Counted from the first letter of the stretch, positions 1-6,296 are shown. The stretch: DNA of 11,399 nt from Nitrospirota bacterium (GCA_005877525.1 VBON01000017.1:438-11836), one strand, 5' to 3'. Numbers and translations are program-made. Notes: generated from the sequence alone by a model not told the origin.

Positions 1-1206
1 GCGACGGGGGCCCTGATCGAAGCCCTCGAAGATGAATACTGGGCGATTCGGATGTATGCCAGCCACGCCCTCGCGAAAATCGGGGGAGAGCGTGTGATGG
101 AAGCCTTGGTACCGCTCCTTGGAGATCCGATCAAGGAATGCCGGGACGCCGCCGTGGAAGGTTTTGTCACTATGGGGGCGCCGGTCGTCGAGCGCCTCAT
201 CACCGGCCTACGGGACGAGCGCTGGAGGGTACGGGAAAGCGCGGCGAGAGCGCTCGGCCGGATCGGGGACAAACGTGCGGTGGAGGGATTGATTGCCGCC
301 TTACGCGATCGGGACGGCGCGGTTCGGACGGTGGCGGCCGAAGCCCTGGGACGGCTGGGAGACTCCCAAGCCATCAAAGGCTTGATCGCGCTCTTTAAGG
401 ACAGCTCCAAGCTGGTGAGGGTGAGTGCCACGATTGCGTTGACCCAGATCGGAGACGCGACCGTCGATCCACTGATTGCGGGCCTCAAAGACGAGAATTT
501 TCAAGTGCGGTTACATTCGGTGCAGGCGCTTGGAGGCATCACGAGCGACTATCCGACCGGTCGATCCTGGTTACGCGATTCCCGGCCGGTACCCGGCCTG
601 ATCGCCTGTTTAAAGGACAAGGACCGCGCGGTGCGGGAAGACGCGGCGATCGCGCTCGGTATGATCGGCGATCCGAGTGCCGTACCCGCGCTCATTGAAG
701 CGCTCAAGGATGGGCAGGTCAAGGTGCGCGCCATCATGGCCTTGGGCATGATCGCGGACACCCGGGCGGTCGAGCCGCTGATCGAGATCCTTCAAGGAAT
801 CGGCATTTATCAAAAGGGGACCCCGACACCGGGCTGCATTGTCAGCGAGGAATGGTTCATCCGCGAAGAGGCGGCCAAAGCCCTCGGGCATTTCAATGAT
901 ACCCGAAGTGTGCCGGCCTTATTGTTTGCCCTCAAAGATACCCGGTTGCGGGAGAAGGCTTCGGGGGCTTTGGTGGAGCTGGGCCCGCAAGTCATCGATC
1001 AGCTCGTGGATTTCTACAACGATCCGGAAGCCTCCTATGTCGAGAAGCATAACGAAAACATCATGTCCTTTGCGACGAACCGGCTCGATGCGCAAGCCTG
1101 GCTGCGAGCCTCTGTCCTGGACATTCTAACGCAGTTGGGTTGGACGCCTCCTGAAGAAAGCGCCCGGGAAGAAACTCCGGAGAAGGCGGCTGGGGACAAG
1201 ACCTAG
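1..1206 (+). CDS. HEAT-repeat (PBS-type) protein 1, 5' end outside the window
   Basis: The frame is open from base 1 and already reads as a HEAT repeat before the first internal ATG (base 52), so the gene starts upstream of the window. At least 401 residues are visible. Most are ~31-residue alpha-helical repeats of the PBS-lyase type, with the recurring pattern (V/I)RxxAxxALGxIGDxxAVxxLI. Codon 75 carries a Trp in a DERWRVRE-type repeat seen again in the three following genes. Two repeats contain extended inserts, around codons 180-197 and 266-285. The last ~80 residues depart from the repeat pattern, reach a LGWTPP motif and end in a charged tail. There is no signal peptide in the visible part. 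HEAT solenoids are protein-binding scaffolds, and some PBS members are bilin lyases, but I see no catalytic motif. The gene ends 12 bp before the next, which suggests one operon. Specific function unknown. Confidence 0.93.
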   Translation, partial: ATGALIEALEDEYWAIRMYASHALAKIGGERVMEALVPLLGDPIKECRDAAVEGFVTMGAPVVERLITGLRDERWRVRESAARALGRIGDKRAVEGLIAALRDRDGAVRTVAAEALGRLGDSQAIKGLIALFKDSSKLVRVSATIALTQIGDATVDPLIAGLKDENFQVRLHSVQALGGITSDYPTGRSWLRDSRPVPGLIACLKDKDRAVREDAAIALGMIGDPSAVPALIEALKDGQVKVRAIMALGMIADTRAVEPLIEILQGIGIYQKGTPTPGCIVSEEWFIREEAAKALGHFNDTRSVPALLFALKDTRLREKASGALVELGPQVIDQLVDFYNDPEASYVEKHNENIMSFATNRLDAQAWLRASVLDILTQLGWTPPEESAREETPEKAAGDKT

Positions 1207-1218
1207 TCGCCAGGCACC

Positions 1219-2352
1219 ATGGCCAAAAAGGATCGAACAGAAGATCTCGTCCAGGATCTGATCCATGAGGAAGACTGGAAGCGGATGAACGCCACGGCCG
1301 AGCTGCTGAAACGCGGGCCCGAGGCTGTCCGCCATCTGATCGCCAAGGGCCTTTCCGATGGGAACGCGAGGCTCCGCACCGAAGCCGTGAAGATGTTGGG
1401 GCGGATCAAGGACCGCACCGCCGGCCTCCCGACCGTCCAGCTTCTCAAGGATCCAGATCCCGAGGTGCGCGAAGCGGTGACGGAGGCGGTAGGACATGTG
1501 GCCGACGCAGCGGCGCTGCGTGCCTTGGTCCAGCTCTTGGAGGATGAGGCGACACGCGATGTCGCCTCGGAAGTGCTGGGACGACTGAAAGATCCGGCGG
1601 CGATGGAGCCGCTCGTGGCAATGATGAAGAGCCAGGATCCCATGGCGCGGCGCATGGCGGCCGAAGCGTTGGAGCAATTGGCCGACCCGCGCAGCGTCGA
1701 CGCGTGGGTTGAAGCGATGGCTTATCCAGATCTGCTGGACATTGCTTCGCGCTCGCTCAAGCGCATCTCGGACCTTCGGGATCGCATTGCTGAGATTCTC
1801 GATCGTTTGCGGGATATCGAAGATACCGTCGCCTTAGAAGAAGCGCGCATCGGCGTCTCGATGGATTTGATCGCGCTCGGCCGTCCGGCCGTCACCGAGC
1901 TGCTTGAGGCGTTGAATGACGAGCTATGGGTGGTGCGCGAAGCCGCCGCGCAAGCGCTCGGCATTATCGGCGACCTTCGGGCGGTCGAACTCTTATTGCA
2001 GAAGGCCAAGGCAGACCGGGACCGCGGAGTCCGCGAAAGCTGCATTAAAGCGTTGGGCGAGTTCGGAGATACGCGCTCGATCGATGTCCTGGTGGAGGCG
2101 GTGGAAGACCGGACGACGCGGTTGGCTGCCACCGAAGCGATGTCAAAAATAAAAGACATCACGGTTCTGCTGCCGCACGTGAAATTGATTCAAACCATGA
2201 AGACGGACCGGGATGGATTGGTCAGTTATCTCGGCGGGCTGATGCTGGATAAGTTGGAAAAGCTGACCGGGGACATCCAGAAAGAAGAAGACCCCTGGGA
2301 CGAAGAGGCGCCGGTCGCCAAGCAGCCCGGAGGAGCGCCTAAGGATGAGTGA
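1219..2352 (+). CDS. HEAT-repeat protein 2 (377 aa)
   Basis: This is a complete reading frame of 377 residues. It starts at ATG 1219, 12 bp after the stop of the preceding HEAT gene, with only a weak ribosome-binding site. N-terminal repeats (about residues 15-185) and C-terminal repeats (about 220-320) flank a charged helical stretch (about 185-220) rich in Arg, Asp and Glu that does not fit the repeat consensus. A Trp-bearing repeat lies at W237 (NDELWVVREAAAQALG), and W20 sits in a similar place at the start. The C-terminus (residues ~345-377) is an acidic, Pro/Gly-containing tail, and it lacks the LGWTPP cap of its neighbours. There is no signal peptide or membrane segment, so it is probably cytoplasmic. 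The last 8 bp overlap the next gene, which implies translational coupling. The HEAT assignment is secure; the function is unknown. Confidence 0.93.
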   Translation: MAKKDRTEDLVQDLIHEEDWKRMNATAELLKRGPEAVRHLIAKGLSDGNARLRTEAVKMLGRIKDRTAGLPTVQLLKDPDPEVREAVTEAVGHVADAAALRALVQLLEDEATRDVASEVLGRLKDPAAMEPLVAMMKSQDPMARRMAAEALEQLADPRSVDAWVEAMAYPDLLDIASRSLKRISDLRDRIAEILDRLRDIEDTVALEEARIGVSMDLIALGRPAVTELLEALNDELWVVREAAAQALGIIGDLRAVELLLQKAKADRDRGVRESCIKALGEFGDTRSIDVLVEAVEDRTTRLAATEAMSKIKDITVLLPHVKLIQTMKTDRDGLVSYLGGLMLDKLEKLTGDIQKEEDPWDEEAPVAKQPGGAPKDE

Positions 2353-3106
2353 CAGCGATCGCCGGATCGAACAACTCCTGGCCGCCTTGCGGGACGATAA
2401 CGAAGCTCTGCGCGACCATGCCGTGGCAAGTCTCGGGCAGATGGGCCCTTCCGTCATCGAACAGCTCATCGGACTCTTTGGGGACGATGATCGGGTCATT
2501 CGCGAGGCGGTCCGGCAAGCGCTGGTGCAAGTCGGACCCGACGCCGTCGAGCCGCTCTTGGAGGCCTTGTGCGATGATGAATGGGCTGTGCGCGAGCAGG
2601 CGGCCATCGCCCTCGGACGCCTGAAAGACGACCGCGCGCTCCAACCGTTGATCGCGGCAATAAAAGATCGAGATGGGGCGGTGCGACTGGCTGCGGTGGA
2701 AGCTCTCGAGAAAATCGGTGATCCGCGGGCGGTGGAAGGCCTGATGGAAGCCTTGATGGACCAGACAGTCCGTGAAGAGGCCGCTCGAGCGCTCAAAAAG
2801 ATTCCGGACCCGCGCGCGGTGGATGGGCTGTTGAACGGATTGGCGGGAGAAAACTGGATCGTCAAGCGCCATGCGGCCGAGGCCTTGGGCTTGATCGGGG
2901 ATCTCCGCGCCTTGCAAGGTCTGGCGCAGGCTCTCCAGGACGAGGATTGGCTCGTGCGCCGGAATGCGGCCGAGTCCTTGGCGCGGCTTGGAGACCGGCA
3001 AGTCGTCGGGGCGCTGGTGCCGTTGTTGGAAGACGAGAACGATATGGTCCGAGAAACCGTCGAGGGGGCGCTTGCCAGCCTCGGATGGACTCCGCCCCGC
3101 GAATAA
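2345..3106 (+). CDS. HEAT-repeat protein 3 (253 aa)
   Basis: This 253-residue protein consists of HEAT repeats almost from end to end (about eight units). Three of them carry the Trp-type repeat: W80 (DDEWAVRE), W171 (GENWIVKR) and W202 (DEDWLVRR). It ends in LGWTPPRE, the same cap found near the end of HEAT protein 1. The start at ATG 2345 overlaps the end of the preceding gene by 8 bp. A good ribosome-binding site, GGAGGAG at 2329-2335, lies 9 bp upstream inside that gene. There is no signal peptide, cysteine motif or catalytic signature. The compact all-repeat build suggests a soluble adaptor or scaffold. E-Z type PBS lyase is the usual automatic label for such proteins, but nothing here points to bilin chemistry. 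Confidence 0.93.
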   Translation: MSDSDRRIEQLLAALRDDNEALRDHAVASLGQMGPSVIEQLIGLFGDDDRVIREAVRQALVQVGPDAVEPLLEALCDDEWAVREQAAIALGRLKDDRALQPLIAAIKDRDGAVRLAAVEALEKIGDPRAVEGLMEALMDQTVREEAARALKKIPDPRAVDGLLNGLAGENWIVKRHAAEALGLIGDLRALQGLAQALQDEDWLVRRNAAESLARLGDRQVVGALVPLLEDENDMVRETVEGALASLGWTPPRE

Positions 3107-3120
3107 GGCTGGAGCAGGCA

Positions 3121-3128
3121 AAGGAGAG
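3121..3128 (+). promoter_or_regulatory. Ribosome-binding site for HEAT protein 4
   Basis: The sequence AAGGAGAG contains GGAG at 3123-3126, which leaves 5 bp to ATG 3132 but only 2 bp to the adjacent ATG 3129. This favours 3132 and rules out the much longer upstream frame that would overlap the preceding gene. Confidence 0.75.
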
Positions 3129-3131
3129 ATG

Positions 3132-3848
3132 ATGGCAGACGAAGCACCGAAATTAATTCAGATCAGTAAGGGCGGCCCCGGCATCAAGAAGGACGGGTTC
3201 AACCTCATCTCCGAAAAGGTGGTCAAGGTCGACGTCGAACACCGGACCATGGAAATCGAACTTCTGGCGTACGAAGGCAAGACCGTGGTGTTGGAGGTGG
3301 GGGAAGAGCTTCTGGAGGAGCTGAAGACGCTGAAGGTCGGGGATGGCGTGACGGTACGCGTGGTAGAGGAAGACCCCGGAGGGACTCTGCATGGTGCGCC
3401 AACAAAACGGCGTATAGTCAAAGGCTTTACGATCCGTTCCCGGGATGCCAACAAGAGCAGGGCCGATGAAATGCTGGCGGCTTTAAAGGAACCCCACTGG
3501 CTCACTCGCAAGTACGCGGTGGAGGTGCTTGGCGCGTTGGGAGACGCTCGGGCCGTGGGGCCTCTTATTGAAGCGCTGACCGACGAGGTCAACGACATCC
3601 GCCAGCGCGCTTACGATGCGTTGATTAAAATTGGCGCGCCGAGTGTCACCGCCGTCGCGAGTCTGTTGACGCACGAGGATGACGACCTGCGCCAGTCGGC
3701 TTCGGAGATTATTCGGAAAATCGGCAAGCCGGCGGTTGAGGCATTGACTGAAGTGCTGGCCGGCGCCGACGACACCCTGCAGACGAAAATCCGCAAGCTC
3801 CTCGACCGCATGGGGTATAAACCGAAGCCGAAGACGGAGGTGCTGTAA
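3132..3848 (+). CDS. Two-domain protein: N-terminal beta-rich domain plus HEAT repeats (238 aa)
   Basis: The start is set by the ribosome-binding site at 3121-3128 and gives 238 residues. Residues 1 to ~105 are not HEAT. Alternating hydrophobic and charged stretches (for example EIELLAYEGKTVVLEVGEEL and DGVTVRVVEED) suggest a small beta-barrel-like fold, which I cannot assign to a family. Residues ~109-238 hold about four HEAT repeats. The first has the cluster's Trp signature (W123, EPHWLTRKYAVEVLG) and the last ends in RMGYKPKPK, which resembles the LGWTPP cap of proteins 1 and 3. The gene is the last of the HEAT run, 25 bp after the previous stop, and its stop lies 5 bp from the stop of the convergent ugd gene. 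Inference: the N-terminal domain may supply ligand or partner specificity to the HEAT set. Confidence 0.9.
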   Translation: MADEAPKLIQISKGGPGIKKDGFNLISEKVVKVDVEHRTMEIELLAYEGKTVVLEVGEELLEELKTLKVGDGVTVRVVEEDPGGTLHGAPTKRRIVKGFTIRSRDANKSRADEMLAALKEPHWLTRKYAVEVLGALGDARAVGPLIEALTDEVNDIRQRAYDALIKIGAPSVTAVASLLTHEDDDLRQSASEIIRKIGKPAVEALTEVLAGADDTLQTKIRKLLDRMGYKPKPKTEVL

Positions 3849-3853
3849 TCGGT

Positions 3854-5170
3854 TTAAATGGGGGGTGTCAACCGGCCTACTGAGGTATAGTGAAAACCCA
3901 GGGACGCCATTCTGGAGGGCTCGTAGACATTGCGAAGGTCCACGAAAACAGGCGATTTCAGCGCCGCTTTGATGCGATCCAAATCCAAGTTCCGGAACTG
4001 GTTCCACTCGGTCATGAGAATTAACAGATCCGCGCCTGCAGCGGCATCATAGGAATTCTCGCACAGCTCGATCCCCGGCAATACTTTGCTGGCCTCTTCC
4101 ATGGCGGCTGGATCGTAAGCCTGAACCACGGCGCCTTCTTCCTGTAAGCAACGAAGAATCTCCAGCGAGGGGGCATCCCGCAAGTCGTTGGTGTTTGGCT
4201 TGAACGACAGTCCCAGCACGCCGATCCGTTTCCCCTGAACCTGACCGCCGGCCGCCTGGCGGACCTTGCTGACCATCCGGGCTCGCTGCGTACTGTTCGC
4301 GCGCACCGTGGCCTCAGCGATCTCCATCGGGCAGTCTGCTCGTTGACCGGTCTGAACCAGGGCGGCCACGTCCTTCGGAAAGCAGGATCCGCCGAAGCCC
4401 GGTCCCGGATGAAGAAACTTGGCGCCGATGCGATGGTCGAGGCCCATGCCCTTTGCGACAACCTGTACGTCGGCGCCCACCCGCTCGCACAAGGTCGCGA
4501 CCTCGTTGATAAAAGACACTTTCGTGGCGAGAAACGAATTGGAGGCATACTTGATCATTTCGGCCGACGCGACATCCGTAAGGACGAAGGGCGTTTCGAG
4601 CAGGTAGAGCGGCCGGTATAGATCGCGCATGACCGCGATCGCCTGAGGACTCTGTGCGCCAATGACCACACGATTCGGCCGCATGAAATCCTCGATGGCG
4701 GAACCTTCCCGCAAAAACTCCGGATTGGACACAATATCAAAGGCCCCATCTTTCCCGACCAGGGACCCGATCAGCTTGCGAAGCCGTTCGCCGGTGCCGA
4801 CCGGGACGGTCGATTTCGTGACGATCAGTTTATAGCCGTTCAAATGCGACGCGATGCCGCGGCCCACGTTTTCGACAAAGGAGAGATCCGCCGATCCGTC
4901 ATGTTGGGACGGAGTGCCGACCGCAATGAAGATCACGAGCGCTGACTCTACCGCCCGCCCGAGATCCGTGGTAAAGCTCAGGCGTCCTTCAGACAAACCC
5001 TTATGAACCAGTTCCGAGAGGCCCGGTTCATAGATCGGAATCTTTCCTTTTTCCAAGGCCGCGATGCGGTGCTCATCATTGTCCATGCAGGTCACCTGCA
5101 GCCCGAATTCCGCGAAACAAGCGCCTGTGACGAGGCCCACATACCCTGTGCCAATGATGGTGATGTTCAT
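3854..5170 (-). CDS. ugd: UDP-glucose 6-dehydrogenase (UDP-glucose/GDP-mannose dehydrogenase family)
   Basis: The product has 438 residues, the usual length for bacterial UDP-glucose dehydrogenase. The enzyme oxidises UDP-glucose twice with NAD+ to UDP-glucuronate, a precursor of exopolysaccharide and modified lipopolysaccharide; it is cytoplasmic. An N-terminal Rossmann fold opens with GTGYVG (G7, G9, G12). The central dimer-forming helix contains the MIKYASNSF motif (K207, N211). The catalytic cysteine is C263 in GFGGSCFPKD, with K266 and D267. The C-terminal UDP-binding domain begins near GKRIGVLGLSFKPNTNDLRD (residues ~313-332). The start at 5170 places the Rossmann strand at the very N-terminus and has GGAG six bases upstream; the frame extends 32 codons further but without homology-like sequence. 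A GDP-mannose or UDP-sugar relative with another substrate cannot be excluded. The gene stands alone, convergent to the HEAT genes. Confidence 0.95.
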   Translation of the reverse strand: MNITIIGTGYVGLVTGACFAEFGLQVTCMDNDEHRIAALEKGKIPIYEPGLSELVHKGLSEGRLSFTTDLGRAVESALVIFIAVGTPSQHDGSADLSFVENVGRGIASHLNGYKLIVTKSTVPVGTGERLRKLIGSLVGKDGAFDIVSNPEFLREGSAIEDFMRPNRVVIGAQSPQAIAVMRDLYRPLYLLETPFVLTDVASAEMIKYASNSFLATKVSFINEVATLCERVGADVQVVAKGMGLDHRIGAKFLHPGPGFGGSCFPKDVAALVQTGQRADCPMEIAEATVRANSTQRARMVSKVRQAAGGQVQGKRIGVLGLSFKPNTNDLRDAPSLEILRCLQEEGAVVQAYDPAAMEEASKVLPGIELCENSYDAAAGADLLILMTEWNQFRNLDLDRIKAALKSPVFVDLRNVYEPSRMASLGFHYTSVGRLTPPI

Positions 5171-5212
5171 GGATTCTCCGTATCGAATTGCGGATGGGCT
5201 GAAAGGCGGCTC

Positions 5213-5241
5213 ACTATAGCAAGCGTCTGGGCAAGATTCAA
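5213..5241 (-). promoter_or_regulatory. Sigma-70 type promoter of ugd
   Basis: Reading the minus strand, TTGAAT (plus-strand 5236-5241) is followed after 17 bp by TATAGT (5213-5218). The -10 is preceded by TGC, an extended -10 element. Transcription would begin near 5206, giving a leader of about 36 bases before the ATG at 5170. Confidence 0.7.
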
Positions 5242-5363
5242 CACTACTTGGTTCACCCAAAGGCACCGGTGCCCCACGAATAGGGGGGGTCTTCGGGGAC
5301 TAGCTGCTAAGGAGGAAGCAAATTCGGCAGGCACGCGTCCGAACGAAGGCCGGGGAAAGGTGT

Positions 5364-5427
5364 GCGTCTCGCGGGCAAAGAGTCTGTCTCGGCAGACCAC
5401 GGGAAGCGGCGCGTCTCACGGAAAGAG
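5364..5427. repeat. Imperfect direct repeat GCGTCTC...AAAGAG
   Basis: GCGTCTC at 5364-5370, followed by a G-rich spacer and AAAGAG, recurs at 5411-5427 with a 2-base deletion, a period of 47 bp. The first copy leads straight into the hairpin at 5382-5397; the second is followed by CGGTCGTCC and has no matching hairpin. It looks like a decayed copy of the same unit. Confidence 0.5.
5382..5397. repeat. Hairpin copy 1 (loop TCTCGG)
   Basis: The stem GTCTG (5382-5386) pairs with CAGAC (5393-5397) around the loop TCTCGG. The right flank reads CACGGGAAGCGG, similar to the flanks of the later copies. Confidence 0.6.
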
Positions 5428-5502
5428 CGGTCGTCCAGGGGAAAAAAGGCCCCACCTCGGTGCGGCCACCAGGGCGGGGCGGGTGGAGTAGTGCCGCGGG
5501 CT

Positions 5503-5558
5503 GGGTGGGTGAGATGGCGCCTGGGGTGGGTGTAATGAAGGGTGGATGAGATAGCCGG
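5503..5558. repeat. Three degenerate G-rich repeats
   Basis: Units beginning at 5503, 5524 and 5540 follow the pattern GGGTGGRTGWRATRR. A related unit lies at 5701-5723, directly after hairpin copy 4. The spacing is irregular (21 and 16 bp). The clustered GGG runs could support long-loop G-quadruplexes on the plus strand. Confidence 0.55.
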
Positions 5559-5597
5559 GGGTGAGCGGGGCGTTATGGCGAGCGGCCTGGGAAAAGA

Positions 5598-5629
5598 CTC
5601 TGTCTTGGCGTGCGCGGGCCCTGGCAGAG
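5598..5629. repeat. Hairpin copy 2, interrupted
   Basis: CTCTG (5598-5602) followed by TCTTGG matches the left arm and loop of the other copies. The complementary CAGAG comes only at 5625-5629, after about 16 extra bases that end in CCCTGG. This is either an insertion in the loop or a fusion of two units. Confidence 0.45.
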
Positions 5630-5630
5630 A

Positions 5631-5652
5631 CGAGTTCGTCTTGACGAACTCG
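5631..5652. repeat. Hairpin copy 3, perfect 10-bp stem
   Basis: CGAGTTCGTC (5631-5640) and GACGAACTCG (5643-5652) are exact reverse complements with only TT between them. In register with the other copies this is an 8-bp stem around the hexaloop TCTTGA. No T-run follows, so it is not a standard intrinsic terminator. Confidence 0.75.
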
Positions 5653-5677
5653 GGAACGGGCGGATGTCAGGGGCAAG

Positions 5678-5699
5678 GGAATCTGTCTTGGCAGATTCC
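5678..5699. repeat. Hairpin copy 4 (loop TCTTGG)
   Basis: GGAATCTG (5678-5685) pairs perfectly with CAGATTCC (5692-5699) around TCTTGG. It is followed directly by the G-rich repeat at 5701-5723 and lies about 35 bp upstream of the CBS-gene promoter. Confidence 0.7.
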
Positions 5700-5700
5700 A

Positions 5701-5723
5701 GGGTGGGCGGGTGTAATGGCGAG
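5701..5723. repeat. Outlying G-rich repeat unit beside hairpin 4
   Basis: GGGTGGGCGG followed by GTGTAATGGCGAG matches the units at 5503-5558. Its position directly after a hairpin suggests that hairpin and G-rich tract form one composite unit. Confidence 0.5.
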
Positions 5724-5733
5724 GTGTGATGTA

Positions 5734-5762
5734 TTGACTGCCCCGCAAATCGCCCCTACAAT
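5734..5762 (+). promoter_or_regulatory. Sigma-70 promoter of the CBS-domain gene
   Basis: TTGACT (5734-5739) and TACAAT (5757-5762) are separated by exactly 17 bp. The expected start near 5769 gives a leader of only about 20 bases before ATG 5790, in which no clear ribosome-binding site is visible. Confidence 0.8.
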
Positions 5763-5789
5763 TTAATAACCGCGACCGAGATTGCTTTC

Positions 5790-6200
5790 ATGATGAGCGG
5801 CTCGGCTATCCAAAGACCTCTCGCAGTGATGATGAGCCGGCGCATTCTCACTGCGTCTCCATCCACGCCGGTCGTGCAGGCGGCCCGCACGATGTGCGAC
5901 GCCAAGATCGGGGCGCTCCTCGTATTAGAAGAGGACGGCCGCTACGTCGGGATCGTCAGTGAGACTGATCTCGTCCGCAAAGTGCTGGCGGCAGAGCGCG
6001 AGGTCAGCCAAGTGCTGGTATCCGAAGTCATGATGGCTCCGATCATCACGATCGAGATCGATCGATCGGCGCATGAGGCCAGCGATTTGATGGCGGAGCG
6101 TGCGATCCGACATCTCGCCGTCACCGAAGACGGCCGCATCGTGGGCATACTGTCGGTACGCGACCTGCTCCGGTATTTCAAAAACTGGGGAAGATTGTAG
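5790..6200 (+). CDS. Two-CBS-domain protein (136 aa)
   Basis: The protein consists of a single CBS pair (Bateman module). CBS1 spans about residues 10-65 with the typical GALLVLEEDGRYVGIVSETDL segment. CBS2 spans about residues 76-132 with HLAVTEDGRIVGILSVRDLL. Such stand-alone pairs bind adenine nucleotides (AMP, ATP, SAM) or NADH and act as energy sensors on partner proteins; the ligand cannot be read from this sequence. There is no membrane segment or fused enzyme domain, so it is probably cytoplasmic. Two adjacent ATG codons (5790 and 5793) are possible starts and neither has a clear ribosome-binding site. Transcription probably starts at the promoter 28 bp upstream, and the strong terminator at 6259-6296 closes the unit, so the gene is monocistronic. 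Confidence 0.9.
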   Translation: MMSGSAIQRPLAVMMSRRILTASPSTPVVQAARTMCDAKIGALLVLEEDGRYVGIVSETDLVRKVLAAEREVSQVLVSEVMMAPIITIEIDRSAHEASDLMAERAIRHLAVTEDGRIVGILSVRDLLRYFKNWGRL

Positions 6201-6258
6201 GAACGGAAGAATAACCGTAGAGAAGGGCGCGTCGACCGTCGGAACACTCTGGAAACAC

Positions 6259-6296
6259 GAAGGCCCTCTTCTCGGAGCTTCGAGAAGAGGGCCTTC
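6259..6296. terminator. Bidirectional intrinsic terminator
   Basis: A perfect 16-bp stem (6259-6274 with 6281-6296) encloses the loop GAGCTT. It lies between the convergent CBS gene (stop at 6200) and ferredoxin gene (stop at 6330). The T-richness after the stem is modest on both strands (TTCTTCG-like), but stem strength and position make it the shared terminator. Confidence 0.85.

Larger units (their letters stand above)
5171..5789. other. 619-bp non-coding region between divergent ugd and CBS genes
   Basis: No convincing gene lies here. The ugd promoter is at the left end and the CBS-gene promoter at the right end. Between them, about 5360-5725, lie hairpins with a common TCTYGR loop and degenerate G-rich repeats, listed separately. 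There is also a run of seven G at 5283-5289. The segment 5413-5480 is GC-rich and contains a short GGGG/CCCC inverted repeat around an A6 run. Small open frames in this region have no ribosome-binding site and follow the repeat composition. Confidence 0.7.

Noticed and set aside
1126..1677. Minus-strand frame of 183 codons across the first two HEAT genes
   Set aside because: Shadow of the repeats in the plus-strand genes, with no homology-like pattern.
2964..3131. Upstream extension of HEAT protein 4
   Set aside because: The extra 56 codons overlap HEAT protein 3 in another frame and read as out-of-frame sequence; a good ribosome-binding site supports 3132.
2143..3147. Long minus-strand frame (334 codons) opposite HEAT protein 3
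   Set aside because: Antisense to a clear HEAT gene. Its Ser/Arg-rich composition is what codon-biased GC-rich genes give on the complementary strand, and it has no ribosome-binding site or recognisable motif.
5171..5266. 32-codon N-terminal extension of ugd
   Set aside because: It would precede the Rossmann strand that normally begins the protein, and it would span the likely ugd promoter.
5003..5491. Plus-strand frame of 162 codons from ugd into the intergenic region
   Set aside because: The first part is antisense to ugd and the rest is repeat-rich non-coding sequence. No start signal.
5364..5723. Possible CRISPR array
   Set aside because: Repeats are degenerate, of varying length and irregularly spaced, the stems differ between copies, and no cas gene is near.
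5542..5766. Small plus-strand frame of 74 codons over the hairpin repeats
   Set aside because: It runs through the hairpins and through the CBS-gene promoter, has no ribosome-binding site, and its composition follows the DNA repeats.
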